The notes: generated from the sequence alone by a model not told the origin. 64,000 nucleotides of DNA from Henckelia pumila (GCF_033568475.1 NW_027331831.1:9176001-9240000), one strand, 5' to 3'; positions 11,000-23,119 are shown, numbered from the stretch's first letter. Numbers and translations are program-made.

Positions 11000-11855
11000 A
11001 AATGTATCTATTGCAAACCTAAAGAGGAAACATATAATGACTTCTTATCTATAACCTGACATGGGGAACAAAGTATTAAGGGTGTCCGAAAATGCTCGAT
11101 GTAAATCTTTCAACGCTTTAAATCAGGAACCATATTATAAGAATGATAAAATAAAAATTTTAAAGAGGAAATGACAAGTAACTCTCCATTAGATTTGTCT
11201 TGCAGATGACTTGACTCATTTGATATCAATATCTCAAATTTAAGATGAGATCGAGTAAAAACTTAATTATTATAATCACTTAAAAAAAAAAAAGAACGAA
11301 GAAGGATCGATTTCCAATTTTGGAAAAGGGCAACGGGCCTAATTAAAGAATCTATTAATTAGTTCTCTGCTAAACCTCAAGTCCTAGAGGTTTACCATTT
11401 CGCTTATTCACCACAATACAAAATATCAAAATATTACTAATCTGTTTAGATATTTAACTAAAAATATAATAATTATCTTACTGTTCCCCAAAATTGAAAA
11501 ACCTTTTTTTTTTCTAATTTTTGATTTATGGGTATTTTAAATTTAATTATTATTTTTTATTTTATTCTGACAAAATCAAGTCAGAGATTGGTTTTTATAT
11601 TATTTTTCACAAGGCAACCACCACACTGATTTTTGACTAGTTCTTTTGTGATGGGAGATATAGATAATTAAATAATGGACTCAAGGGTCTGTTACCGTTC
11701 TTTAACACAATATTTTTATTTAAAAAAATAAAAAATTACTCCAACCACCATTGTAAAAGTACGCATGAACTAATACATTTTTATGTAACGAGTTTGAACA
11801 TTTAAGCCTATATGTTATAATTTTTTATCATAAAAGTCTCTAACCGTACGAGAAA
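11000..11855. other. Intergenic DNA
   Basis: No gene is visible. It contains the diverged copy of the 8560-8640 flank block at 11620-11690. Confidence 0.4.
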
Positions 11856-11861
11856 ATCACA

Positions 11862-12862
11862 TCAAATACCTCGGTGAAATTATTAAAAAACTAATAACAC
11901 TATGTGTAATGAATTTGAGTAAATGAACCCATGTATTATATTTTTTTAGCTCACTCTTCCCAAAATATATTTTTTATCTAAAATATATATTAAACTACAA
12001 AAATTCATCCGTTTAAAAATAATATACTATCATTTTTTCAATTGATATATTATATATTTCGTTCCATCAAATTTATTGTGCAAAGATTTATTTATTTTTT
12101 ATCACTTAAAATCGTAAAAATCTCAACCATTGAATTGAATTCTTATGTAATAATTGTATTATATTATATAAATAAATAAAAATGTGATTATTTTTTTAAA
12201 AAAACTAAAATAATATATAAAAAAAATTCTTCAATTTTTAGGCACCAATTTTCTTAAAATTTAAATGACACGAAGTTAATCTTAATAAATAATTTGAGCA
12301 CATGATAAAAAGAATTTACAATGAAAAACTTTTTCTTTCTATTTATTTTCAGACGTAAAATAGATTAAATATATTTTTACTGAAAAGTATTATCAAACAT
12401 CTATTTTTTGTGTTATTATTTTTAAATTATCTAAAAATTATGTTTCGACAAAATATTATTTTTTGGGTGAAATTTTTTTATATATCATTTTAATTTTTTT
12501 TAAATAATCATTTTTTTTCATGTAGCTAATATAAGATAAGCTAATATAATCATCATAACATAAAAATTCAATTGAATCGATTGATATTTGTATGATTTTA
12601 AGTGATAAAAAATAAATAAATAAATCTTTGCACAACAAATTTAATGGATCAAAATATATAATATATCAATTGACAAAATGATAGAGTATTATTTTTAAAT
12701 GGAGACATTTTTTGTCTTTTAATATATATTTTAGACAAAAAATATATATTGGGGAGAGTGAGCTAAACAAAATATAAAACAGGGGTTCATTTGGTCAAAT
12801 CCATTACACAGGGGGTTATTAGCTCTTGGATAATTTCACGGTGTTATTTGGTACTATTTTCT
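11862..12862. repeat. Foldback element (about 1.0 kb)
   Basis: The left arm (about 11862-12165) and the right arm (about 12555-12862) are inverted copies of about 300 bp with scattered mismatches. Shared words include GAAAATCACATCAAATACC-type ends, TTTAGCTCACTCT, GTGCAAAGATTTATTTATTT and TATCACTTAAAATC. The interior (12165-12555) is AT-rich and non-coding. The arm length suggests a MULE-related foldback MITE. No target duplication was found. It is a different family from the element at 1738-3019. Confidence 0.75.
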
Positions 12863-13104
12863 TTAAGAACAAAAATGACTTTGAAATGGTTGTTTTCCTT
12901 CTACAAAATTTAGAGTACCAATGACCATGATATTGCGTGGCTCTATGACATATTTTAGGGTAAATTTGTGCTCAGTTCCTAAAATTAAACTAAAGTTTGT
13001 GTTCCGTTTTTGTAAAAAAAAAAAGGTGTTTACATTCCCTAATCCATAAAAAAATTGCACTCTCTGGGTCCACATGTTTTTCTCCGATGAAATTCAGTAC
13101 AAAA

Positions 13105-13109
13105 CATTG
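13105..13109. repeat. Target-site duplication (left)
   Basis: CATTG directly before the 5' LTR, repeated exactly after the 3' LTR at 23589-23593. A 5-bp duplication is the Ty3/Gypsy signature. Confidence 0.9.
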
Positions 13110-13562
13110 TGATGGATATAAATATATTTTTAATATACTTATAAATATAAATAAATAAAATGGTTCAATTTGCGAGAATAATATTTTTAAAAGGACTAAT
13201 TCTTAAATTTAGAGTCCTGGGTAATTAATTTACATTTTTGAAGCCTAGAAGGGTTAATGTGCGATTTAGCTCAATTTTGCCTATAAATAGAAGTAAATCT
13301 CTTCATTTCAAGGTAAGTGACTCTTGAGCCTACAAAAGCTCTCTGCTCTCCTATTTTGTGTGGAGGTGATCGCTGACTTGAGCGTCGGAGGGTTTTCGCC
13401 GGGTAACCACCCGGCGCCTCTAACGTGTGTTCGTGAATCAGGTGACAACCCAAAAGGAAGACGTGCGACTTTTTCAGGTGATCATAGAAGCAGGAGACCA
13501 GGAGGACGTGCGACTTCCTATTTTATTTGCTGAATAGGGACATAATTATTTCGCCCGCATCA
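13110..13562 (+). repeat. 5' LTR
   Basis: Starts TGATGGATAT and ends CGCCCGCATCA, so it has the TG...CA ends. A TATA box (CTATAAATAG) lies at 13281-13290, which puts the R region start near 13310. The 453 bp match the 3' LTR except at two positions. Confidence 0.95.
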
Positions 13563-13565
13563 GAT

Positions 13566-13583
13566 TGGCGCCGTCTGTGGGAA
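13566..13583 (+). other. Primer-binding site of the retrotransposon
   Basis: TTGGCGCCGTCTGTGGG, three bases after the 5' LTR, has the TGGCGCC start seen at tRNA-primed binding sites of Tat/Athila-type elements. The priming tRNA was not verified. Confidence 0.75.
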
Positions 13584-13749
13584 AGCCACCTATCCACTAG
13601 AGATGCAAACGCGATCACATGCCACCCGTAACACTGAAGGTGGACGGGAGCTCCCGCCTCCTAACCACCCGCCGCAAGAGGAGTTTCTGATCACCCCAAA
13701 TGCCTTGAAATCCATGTTGGAGGAAGCTGCCTCACGTGCGGTCGCGTAG

Positions 13750-14860
13750 GCCATGACACATTTTTTGGCAACGCAACAGCATAACTTGGAAAACAATCCA
13801 AATGTAAATGGTGAATTGCCTCCTCCTCAACACCAAGAAAGGAGACGCACACTAGAAGAAGAAGTTGGAACGAACAGGGTACCAAACCCCAGTGCAAGAA
13901 GGGAAACAGTGCTCCATGAGGAGGAGGTAAATAGCCACGGGCCCGTGCGCCCCGGAATTCGGACTGAGGAGAGAGGAGAAAGTGCTCTAGCAATCTTACC
14001 GGCCCGGCGTAGCCCATTCACTACTGCTATCTTAGCCGAGGTACTGACAGCTGGAGTGAAGATAGCAAGTCTGCCAGAGTACGATGGTTCAGGAGATCCT
14101 CAGGATCATCTCGACAGGTTTTATGCAAAAGCCGATCTATATGACTTCAGTGATGCCGCGTACTGCAAAATCTTCCGGACTACGCTGACTAATCGCGCAC
14201 TGGCGTGGTTCAATAAACTCCCAGCAGGAAGCATTGCAAGCCTGGAACAACTTACTCAGCGTTTTCTTCATCAGTTCTCCATTAATCGAAAATACCCTAA
14301 GACCGCATCATACCTATTCTCGGTTGTGCAAAAAGAAGGAGAGAGCTTGAGAGAGTATGTGCAGCGTTTCACTCAGGCTGTTCACGAACTCCCACATGTC
14401 AATCATGATCTCTTGGCAGGAATTATGCAACAAAACCTCCGTCATCGAAAGTTTAAGGAATCCATAGCGGGAAAACCCCCAAGCACCTTGGAAGAATTAC
14501 TGGAAAGAGCCGAGAAGTATATACGCATTGAGGAGACTATTGAACCACGATATTTAGGGAAAAGAAAAAGAGAATAAGAAAAACCAAGAGAAGGCCGAAA
14601 AGAAGAAAAACGAGGATTCCAAGGCCCTCGTCTTCAGCAGGTACCCCTAAATGCACGCTTGACTGATATATTGGTGGTTGCGGAAAAGCAAGGTTTGCTG
14701 CAACCTCCGAGGCCAATGAAAGACAACCCAAAGCGACTGAAATCTGACAAGTATTGCCACTTTCACAAAGACAAAGGACATTCTACCGAAGACTGTTATA
14801 GTTTGAGAACAGAAATAGAGAAGCTAATCAAACGTGGTTATTTAAAAGACTTCGTGAGTA
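13750..14860 (+). CDS. Retrotransposon gag region
   Basis: The translation holds a typical plant retrotransposon Gag core (EYDGSGDPQDHLDRFY, then LTNRALAWFNKLPAGSI, FLHQFSINRKYPKTASYL and SLREYVQRFTQAVHELPHV) at about 14080-14400. It is followed by a C-x2-H-x4-H-x4-C zinc knuckle (CHFHKDKGHSTEDC, about 14756-14797). It would form the particle and bind RNA. This is part of a fossil mobile element. Confidence 0.85.
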
Positions 14861-15149
14861 AGTCTCACCACCAACAACGAGACAACAAGACTTATGAAGA
14901 CCGCCGAAACAGAGAACCCCCAAAGAATCATGAGAAGCAAGGAATGCATAATGGAGATTTCCATGAGAACATGCCGATCGGAGGGGTTATCGCTGTTATA
15001 ACCGGGGGACCAGCTTGCGGAGATTCAAATAGAGCAAGGAAGACTCTTCTGCGTAATGCTTCTAGGGGGAATCACTGTCCTCACCCTAACCAAGCCCAAG
15101 TCGTGTGTGAAATATCGAAAATATCAAAAGAAATGACATTCACTGAATC

Positions 15150-15530
15150 AGATAGGGAATACCCTTTAGTTGAGCACAATGACGCATTGGTTGTCTCCGC
15201 TACAATATCCAACTTCTGGGTGAAAAAGATGCTGGTTGACTCAGGCAGTTCAGCAGATATCATTTTTCTTAATGCATTTGTTAAAATGGGGATAGACAAT
15301 GCACAGCTAACGCCCATCAGCACCCCTTTAGTTGGATTTTCTGGAGAAGTAGTGGAAGCACTAGGAGAGATCACACTTCCTCTCTCGCTAGGATCGTATC
15401 CGAGAAGAGTTACAAAAATGATAAAGTTCTTGGTAGTAAATGCATCCTCTGCATATAACGTGATACTGGGGCGCCCGAGTCTAAATGTGTTCCAAGCCAT
15501 AGGATCAACCTATCATATGAAGTTGAAGTT
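15150..15530 (+). CDS. Retrotransposon aspartic protease domain
   Basis: The active-site motif MLVDSGSSADIIF (about 15230-15270) and the downstream SAYNVILGRPSLN motif (about 15450-15490) define a retropepsin-type domain. It would cleave the Gag-Pol polyprotein. Confidence 0.85.
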
Positions 15531-15939
15531 TCCAACGTCAGAAGGAGTTGGAGAGGCTGTTGGTGATAGCAGGTTGGCTCGGGAGTGTCATGCTAACATC
15601 CTGCGAGACCCAGCCAATTGCAAGAAAAGGTCAAGGGTGGACGAGATATCAACTCAGAAGAAAAGGCATCCACAGACAGATGAGCCCAAAAATGATAGAA
15701 TACATACTATCGATAGTGAAGTCGAGAAAGTAAAACACTTAGAGGCAACCGAAGCGCTCAAAAGAATAGAGGTAACTCCAGGAAGTCCCGGTAGAACTCT
15801 TAAGATTGGAACGGAGATGCCTGCTGAAGTAGAACAGATGATAACAACGTTCCTCAGGGAAAATGCAGATGTATTTGCCTGGGAAGGTGAACCCTTACCA
15901 GGAATACCTCATGAGTATGCCCTCCATCAACTTAATGTG

Positions 15940-16580
15940 GACCCCAGGATAAAGCCAGTAAAGCAAAAGAAACGATCTTTTGGAGCAGAAAAGAACAAAC
16001 ATATTACGGTCGAAGTAGAAAAACTGGTGAAGACCAAATATATCAGGCCAGTCTCCTATCCCGAATGGCTAGCAAATGTGGTGCTTGTTCCCAAACCCGG
16101 AGGTAAGTGGCGTCTATGCATAGACTTTACCGATTTAAACAAGGCTTGCCCCAAAGATCTCTTTCCCTTGCCACGAATCGACTTGTTGGTTGATTCCACC
16201 GCCGGATGTGAGTTGCTCAGTTTTTTGGATGCTTACCAAGGGTATAATCAGATAGGGTTAGCTCCTGAAGATCAAGAAAAAGCAAGCTTCATTACTGATC
16301 AAGGTATCTATTGCTATGAAGTAATGCCTTTTGGATTGAAAAATGCTGGGGCCACGTATCAAAGATTGGTAAACAAAATGTTCGAGAAATTGATCGGGCG
16401 GAGTATGGAGGTCTATATCGATGATATGTTGATAAAAAGTGTTATAGCTCTCAAGCATATGGAAGATCTCAAAGAATGTTTTGAGATATTGAGAAAATAC
16501 AAAATGAAGTTAAACCCCAAAAAATGTGCTTTTGGGGTTCGAGGAGGAAAATTCTTAGGATACATGGTTTCCCAGCGAGG
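15940..16580 (+). CDS. Retrotransposon reverse transcriptase domain
   Basis: Carries the ordered RT blocks VLVPKPGGKWRLCIDFTDLN, LPRIDLLVD, SFLDAYQGYNQI, YEVMPFGLKNAGATYQR and the catalytic YIDDML (about 16414-16431), then FLGYMVSQRGI. This is the Ty3/Gypsy form. Confidence 0.92.
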
Positions 16581-16779
16581 AATAGAGGCGAACCCTGAGA
16601 AAATTAAAGCAATCCTAAGCATGGCGCCCCCCAAAAGCATAAAAGGGATGCAGGAGTTAGCAGGAAGGATGGCCGCCTTGAACCGTTTTATTTCCAGATC
16701 GGCTGACAGAGGGTTGCCATTCTTCAAAGTCCTGAGGCAGGGAAAAGGTTTTCGTTGGACCGAAGAATGTCAGCATGCT

Positions 16780-17630
16780 TTCGAAGACTTAAAGAAGACT
16801 TAGCAGCATCACCATTGCTCGTGAAACCAAGAGACGGAGATACCCTTTTACTCTACTTGGCAATATCGACTGAATCAATCAGCGCAGTTCTGACGGTAGA
16901 CAGGGAACGAGAACATAAACCCGTGTACTACATAAGCAAAGTACTGCAAGGCGCCGAGCTCCGATACACTAACATCGAGAAGTTTGCCTTAGCATTAGTG
17001 GTGGCAGGAAGAAAGCTGCGTCCCTACTTTTTATCCCACCAGGTGGTCGCACTAACAAATCACCATTTGAAGAGAATATTGTCCAGCCCAGAGACATCTG
17101 GAAGGATGACCAAATGGGCCGTCGAGCTAAGTGAGTATGGGATTGAATATCAGCCGCGCCCCGCCATTAAAGCACAAGTTCTAGCAGACTTCATAGTAGA
17201 AATGGAAACCAATGGCGCAGGAGTTTCAGCTCCCACTTGGGCAATCCACGTAGATGGATCCTCCACGTCTGGAGGGAGTGGAGCAGGAGTGTTAGTAGAG
17301 AGTCCACAGGGAGATCAGTTCCAGTACGCCATCAAATTTCAGTTTCCAACATCAAACAATGAAGCAGAATACGAAGCACTTATCATGGGAATAGAACTGG
17401 CTTTAGCGGCAGGGGCTGGGAAGCTGATCGCCTATAGCGACTCACAACTCATAGTCAATCAAGTTCAAGGGAACTATGAAGCCAAAGAAGATAGTATGAA
17501 GGAGTACTTATCAAAAGTGAAGGACCTTCTTGTTCGTTTAGAGAATTTTGAAATCAAGCAAATTCCTCGAGCTGAAAATGAAATAGCAGATCAACTGGCC
17601 AAATTCGGCAGCTCCGCGACAGGAATTAGT
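16780..17630 (+). CDS. Retrotransposon tandem RNase H domains
   Basis: The first part (about 16790-17190) is the Ty3-type RNase H/connection (PVYYISKVLQGAELRYTNIEK, DFIVE). The second (about 17235-17620) is a further RNase H with WAIHVDGSSTSGGSGAGV, NNEAEYEALIMGIELA, YSDSQLIVNQV and NEIADQLAKFG. A second, archaeal-type RNase H is characteristic of the Tat lineage. Confidence 0.88.
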
Positions 17631-17869
17631 AGCAGGAAAATTACGTTCATCACGTGTGATAAAAAGGGAATAGGAACTGGAAGTCTTAACATCCTGTGTG
17701 CGAATCAGGGTAAGCCAAGTTGGAAGGATGAAATCATCAAGTACCTGTCAGAAGGAGAACGCCCCCCAGAGCAGGACAAAGCAAGAAAGCTTAGGGTAAG
17801 AGCCGCTCGATTCACTTTAATAGACGGAGAACTGTACAAGAGGGGGTACTCTCAGCCGTACTTGAAATG

Positions 17870-18945
17870 TCTTGCACCTGCTCAGGCAGACTACGTACTC
17901 AGGGAAATCCACGAAGGAATTTGTGGAAACCATTTGGGAGGCAAAGCATTGGCTGGAAAAGCACTCCGATAAGGATACTTTTGGCCTACGATGAGGCAAG
18001 ATGCGCTCGAGCTAGTAAAACGATGTAGGCCGTGTCAAGAACATGCTAATATTCAGCATCTACCAGCTACACCGCTTCAACCACTCGAAAGCCCATTGCC
18101 TTTTGCTCAATGGGGAGTGGACCTAGTAGGGCCTTTTCCTCTTGCTGCAGGGCAAAGAAAGTTTCTCATCATAGCTGTCGACTACTTTACTAAATGGGTC
18201 GAAACAGAGCCACTTGCAAAAATTTCTGAGAAAGAGGTGATTAATTTCCTATGGAAAAATATAGTTTGCCGATTCGGAATTCCGCGAGCACTAGTGTCTG
18301 ACAACGACACTCAGTTTTCCGGTGCCAAGTTGAGGGAATGGTGCCTAGGACTGTCCATCCAACAATTCTTCACTTCCGTCGGGCATCCACAAGCCAACGG
18401 ACAGACCGAAGTAACCAATCGAACTATCCTGCAACATATCAAGACTCGAATTGGGGAGGCCAAGGGAAAATGGGTTGACGAACTACCCAGTGTCCTGTGG
18501 GCATACAGAACCACTCCGCGAAGCTCGACAGGAGAATCTCCGTTCAGCCTGGCCTATGGGGCCGAAGCCATTGCCCCTGCAGAAATCGGAGAAGAATCAC
18601 TAAGGATAAAACATTACAATGCAGAGGGAAACGAGCAGGATTTACGGGCATCTCTAGACCTTATTGAGGAGCTTAGAGAAGGGGCAGCAGTACGAGCCGC
18701 AAGGCACAGAGCACGGATGTCAAGGGCATATGACCACCGAGTAAAACAACGAACTTTCCAGGTGGGAGACCTGGTAATGAGAAGAGCAGATATCCTACAC
18801 CCCGTAGGAAAGCTGGATCCAAAGTGGGAAGGACCATATAAAGTAATCAAAATAGCCCGAGAAGGAGCTTATCGCCTTCAGCATTCGAACGGGAAGGTGC
18901 TGCCTAGAACGTGGAATGTGGCAAACTTAAAGAAATATTTTCAGT
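17870..18945 (+). CDS. Retrotransposon integrase domain
   Basis: An HHCC zinc region (HEGICGNHLGG ... CRPCQEHANIQH) is followed by the DDE core. The first Asp is in WGVDLVGPF, the second in LVSDNDTQF and the Glu in GQTEVTNRT. The C-terminal part has the VGDLVMRRAD and KWEGPYKVI (GPY/F) motifs. No chromodomain follows, in line with Tat. Confidence 0.9.
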
Positions 18946-18959
18946 AACTCATAGCTGCT

Positions 18960-19515
18960 TTTCCTTTTTAGCTAAGCAACAAGAGTAATAGTTCCGTAGT
19001 TGTAATACGTTTTCATATAAATAAAAGTTTTTGTAAAAGCATCGCATCATGCTTTCTCCCTTCACAAAACTGCATGAGTAAATCACGCATGTTTATTCAC
19101 TTAAAAGCATTTTTTATCGTCACTAAACCCTGGTCGTCAAAAAACAGGTCACCTAAAGCATAAGAGGCCTGGCCAGCCCAGCTAAGGTACTTTGACACTG
19201 TAAGAGGTCAAGACGAATAGGAAGCCCCCACCACCCATGAGGTAGGTGTACGCTTTTCCAAGAGACACGACAAACCTTGGAAATCTGATCAATTTCCAAG
19301 TACTAACGAGAGTATAACAATAAGGAAATATTTCGAAGCAAGCATAAAATAAACCAAGATATATAGCAGAGTATAACAAAAACCAGCTCCAAAAAACAGA
19401 CAGAGTATAAAAACATCGGAATATCGCTCTCGCAGGAGCTGGAAAGAGACTATAATAGAAATTCCAAAAAACGCAAAATCGTTTAAAGGACAACTCTCTA
19501 CACATGAAATAAATA
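18960..19515. other. 3' non-coding region after integrase
   Basis: About 0.55 kb between integrase and the antisense coding segment. Nothing specific is visible apart from AT-rich DNA and a short AATAAA-like site near 19018. Confidence 0.5.
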
Positions 19516-20223
19516 TCATGGAACACCAGGAGCATCATCTCCCTGGAGGGAGTTCAAAGCCTCTATAATCTCGAAGTCACCAAAATCATCAAGGGGCGCA
19601 GATACCCTCGGCATATCAGTCGGTCCCATGTCCGGATCTGGAAAACCAGGGCCAATCATCTTGACCACATTCTCCGAAACATGCTGCTCGCGAAGAATCC
19701 GGCGGCTCTCAAGTATCAACTCGTCATGAATCGCATAGGCACGCCGAAAAACTTCATCCTCAAAAGCAGCGGAGGTGCAAAACGATTCAACAACCCTCTC
19801 CTCCAAACTCCTCTGCAACTGCAACCCCGGAGGGGAGGACAAAAACCCAGCTCCAGTCTGCACCTCAGTATAGTGCCTCTCATAAAGAGCACTAAGCTCG
19901 GAACGAAGAGTCTCCCCCTCCTTTTCCTTCACACCAAGCTTCTCCGGCCACTGACGGAGTTCTTCCTTAATGCTAGCATTCTCCCCTCCCAAACGAAGAA
20001 TCTCTTCCTTCGCCCTAACCTCCGAAGCTTCAAGGCGAACAACATCTTCCTTCAGTTTGGCCAACTCCTTCAGAATCTTAGCCTCGTCAGCCCGAGCCTT
20101 GTCTTCTCGAGCCTCCAGAGCTCGTACAGCGGACAAAATCTGAAGCCAATAGAGAAAAATAAATAAGAACCTTATTGATAATATCAAGATAAGAAAAATA
20201 AACTCTTCAAGAATACCTGACAA
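19516..20223 (-). CDS. Antisense coding segment of the retrotransposon: coiled-coil part
   Basis: An open segment on the strand opposite to gag-pol. From about residue 30 to 120 it is a strong coiled coil (EAREDKARADEAKILKELAK, LKEDVVRLEASEVRAKEEIL and on). It is followed by an acidic tail ending DDAPGVP. In Tat-lineage elements an antisense open reading frame between integrase and the 3' LTR is well known, with a coiled-coil C-terminal half and a transcript that is commonly spliced. Its function is unknown. Confidence 0.75.
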   Translation of the reverse strand: MSGILEEFIFLILILSIRFLFIFLYWLQILSAVRALEAREDKARADEAKILKELAKLKEDVVRLEASEVRAKEEILRLGGENASIKEELRQWPEKLGVKEKEGETLRSELSALYERHYTEVQTGAGFLSSPPGLQLQRSLEERVVESFCTSAAFEDEVFRRAYAIHDELILESRRILREQHVSENVVKMIGPGFPDPDMGPTDMPRVSAPLDDFGDFEIIEALNSLQGDDAPGVP

Positions 20224-20249
20224 GAGCCAAGGGTATTAGAGTGGTGTAG

Positions 20250-20831
20250 GATCGAAGAGGATCGAGGGATCAAATGGTTCAAATCATGATCCCCTACTAC
20301 CTTGGCCCCCCGCCTAAGGCCAATCTCAAAATCACTAGAGTCCCAGAAGGACTCTGCACCATCCCTATTCACCCCATCAAGAAGCAAGGGGTGTGATCTC
20401 GCTTTCCTCACCGAAGAGGATGAAGCCTCCCGAAGTTTCTTCGCAGGATCAGCAGGAAGGACTTCACCCCCTTTTTTACCCTCCTCCATCGGCCTCTTGC
20501 CCGCCCCCCTCCGGTGCTCAATAGCACCAGCACCCGAAGATCTCTCATCAGGCAAGGAAGGGATACTATGGCCCTGGCGTCCCCGTGGTACCACGCCTCG
20601 GCTCTCTCCAGCACGGGTAACTGACGCAGCAACACGATCAGATGCATCTCTCCCATTCCCCTTGTGCTTCGGCCCACTCCAAGGAAGAGGGCGGCCGAAG
20701 GTATTCTCCCGATGACGGAGCTTACTCAGGTCAATCTGGTTACCTGTAAGGGAGATTGCATAAATATAAAAAAAAATGTTCAGAGCCAAACGAATATAAG
20801 TAGTAAATACAACAAGTAAATGATTACACAC
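20250..20831 (-). CDS. Antisense coding segment: low-complexity middle part
   Basis: An open antisense segment rich in R, K, S, G and E (HKGNGRDASDRVAASVTRAG, KRPMEEGKKGGEVLPADPAK). It lies between the coiled-coil segment and the conserved N-terminal domain. Such basic low-complexity linkers are usual in these antisense proteins. Confidence is lower, because composition alone could keep the frame open. Confidence 0.55.
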
Positions 20832-20966
20832 GCAAAAGACCTAAATAGTACCAGCACTAACTAAACACCGAGGGTCAAAATTTTTGTTAAAGAGCCCCAG
20901 AGACCGACACTGTGATTGAAGCTCAAGAATAGATCCTTTATTCTTTATTATAGTAAGCCCAGAGCT

Positions 20967-21731
20967 CTAATCCACGGGCACCCCCCACCCGCAATCTTTA
21001 GCATAAAAGAAATCTGACTTCCAAGCACCTCGATGAGATCGAAGTTTACGTAAGAACCTACACTTCGGACGGGGCTGGAAGTATATATCAGAGTTCGGTT
21101 TCGTGGGACGAGCTGAAAAAAGTGCATGAAATAAATCCAGGCTTGGATCCAATTCAAAAGCACCCATTTGATGTCGAAACCCGAAAAAATACAGAAGGGC
21201 ATTAGGAGTCAACTGACTGAGACTAACACCTAAGCTTTTTATTAACCCTATCAGGATAGGGCATGGAGGAATTGAGAAACCGCTGTTTAGGTGTTCAACA
21301 TAAACTGTGAAAAAACCAGCAGGCGGAGAGTGACGAGAGTCACCAGGGCACGGAACTATAATGTCGCAGAATCTGGGTATTCCTTTGCAGCGGCACACGT
21401 AAGAAACGCTTTCCCGAGACAAAGGATGGGACACCATCTCACCAGGAATCCCATCACTGTCTGACTCGCTAGAAGAACCAGGGTCGGGCTCAAGATTAAA
21501 ATCAATAGGCTTTGGGCTCTGTAATGATGCCGACGCAACGTCAAGTGTGACAGAATTACTCAAACTGACGATACCTACACCTGAGCTGGGACTATAAGCC
21601 GGCAATTCAGTTTCAGAGTATCGCTCAGAATCAAGGCTATGATTGGACTCAGTCTGGGATTCACGTAGAGACATTAATAAGGAATATTCTTTCCCTCTGC
21701 CGCATCCTACGTAATTTTGCGAGGATCTCAC
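20967..21731 (-). CDS. Antisense coding segment: Transposase_28-like domain
   Basis: The translation contains SPPAGFFTVYVEHLNSGFSI, PPCPILIGLIKSLGVSLSQL and TPNALLYFFGFRHQMG. This pattern matches the plant domain called putative gypsy-type transposon (Pfam Transposase_28, PF04195), remembered from the family and not searched here. A Ser/acidic-rich stretch precedes it (PGSSSESDSDGIPG). The domain is found almost only as the antisense product of Tat-like retrotransposons. Role unknown. Confidence 0.7.
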   Translation of the reverse strand: MRSSQNYVGCGRGKEYSLLMSLRESQTESNHSLDSERYSETELPAYSPSSGVGIVSLSNSVTLDVASASLQSPKPIDFNLEPDPGSSSESDSDGIPGEMVSHPLSRESVSYVCRCKGIPRFCDIIVPCPGDSRHSPPAGFFTVYVEHLNSGFSIPPCPILIGLIKSLGVSLSQLTPNALLYFFGFRHQMGAFELDPSLDLFHALFSARPTKPNSDIYFQPRPKCRFLRKLRSHRGAWKSDFFYAKDCGWGVPVD

Positions 21732-21884
21732 GAATTAAATTTTGTATATTTGAGATTCTTCTTTGAAAATATTCCTCAAAAATAATTAATGCATAAACAT
21801 GAAACACATATACATAAACAAATATACAGTCAATAAACTGAAAATTAATTGTATAACACATAAATACAGTAACAACAACCGAGG

Positions 21885-22483
21885 GAGCGACGCCCGCTCT
21901 TTCCCCTCCCATCTTCGCCAGAACACTAAAATAAGCGACACCCGCTCCATGCACACGCAACCCAGCAGCACGCCGCTGCCCTCCTCACCGCCTATCACCA
22001 CATCTCCGCCGATCAAGAGCGACACCCGCTCATCAGCACAACCACCCCCAGCAGCACGCCGCTGCCCCATCTCCGCCAAAATAGTACCATGAGCGACACC
22101 CGCTCACCCGCATTCCACTCCAGCCTTACATCGCCCGACGCCTTACAAAGCTTCACCATGATTAGTAGCACGCCGCTACAAGAATCACCCCTCCACGGCC
22201 AACTCACCATCATCCCACCCAACTCCAAATAGCAGCAAGCTGCTACAAACATTCCGAACAGCGCCTCGCCGCGCCCATTACTCTGCCCAGCAACACACCG
22301 CGGCAGCCACTCCTCCACTACGCCGCTACAATCAACACCCCGAAAAGCACCCCGTCACCAACGACCAGCCGCTTCAGCAGCTGTATCTCTGCCCAAGAAT
22401 CGCAACCTCCATGCCATACAATAACATCACTGCCGCACACCATCGCACCACTTCCCAAAATCAACAAAGAGCGACGCCCGCTC
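21885..22483. repeat. Array of short covarying hairpins in the retrotransposon 3' region
   Basis: At least nine 15-nt units of stem 5, loop 5, stem 5. One class is GAGCG-ACRCC-CGCTC at 21885, 22017, 22091 and 22469, plus an imperfect one at 21933. The second is GCAGC-ACGCC-GCTGC at 21965 and 22051, with a compensated form GTAGC-ACGCC-GCTAC at 22165 and an imperfect one at 22232. The loop is nearly constant while the stems change in pairs. A diverged larger tandem repeat of about 160 bp (compare 21910-21950 with 22070-22110) carries some of them. The array lies upstream of the antisense coding region, so it may be its leader or promoter. Confidence 0.8.
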
Positions 22484-23053
22484 ATCTTCTCCGCCTAGCA
22501 ACGCATCGCTGTTCCCATCACCACCTCGCAACCCCTGGCGAGCCATCGCCGCCATCACGCGCACACCAATCCTCACCTATCGCCCCAACCATCCCTCTGC
22601 CTCCTTCGAAATCTCAAAAAATTAGTGGAGAAACCACCAACACAGAAAGATGTCTATAAGCTTCGCGCAAGCATATCCACATGAGAACGGCAACTCATCT
22701 CTAATCGGCTACAATCAACGCCGTAAGAAAGAAAAAGAAAAAAAAACAACAACAAACAAACAAAAAAAAAAAAAGGAAACAGAGCACGAAACAAAAAATA
22801 AAAAAGAGGAAAGAAGAAGGGGACAAAGAGGTGCAGATTATATAAATATATAAAGAAGAAAGCATAAATGTGGGAGAAAGCAGAGTAATGAAACTGTCAT
22901 TTCGTGGGAGGAAATCGAGGTGAGCCAGCGGTACACTTACTATTTATAGGGGAGTCTTAAACCCTAGAGTCGGGTAAGTGGATGATAGTGTGAATAAAAA
23001 TGACTAAAAAATCCTTACTCTCAACATTTTCCAAAATAGAGAAAATCGTGTAT

Positions 23054-23055
<2 letters not shown>

Positions 23056-23092
<37 letters not shown>
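23056..23092. repeat. (TA)n microsatellite
   Basis: A perfect run of about 18 AT dinucleotides within the 3' region of the retrotransposon. Confidence 0.9.
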
Positions 23093-23119
23093 GAATAAAT
23101 TAAATTTTGGATAAACATT

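Noticed and set aside
13271-13533. Short frames inside the LTRs (60 and 69 codons)
   Set aside because: Both occur identically in the two LTRs and match no protein. They are shadows of regulatory DNA.
21786-22318. Coding potential in the GC-richer region before the 3' LTR
   Set aside because: The frames on both strands are built from the hairpin units and drift from frame to frame, so the openness follows from composition and repeats.
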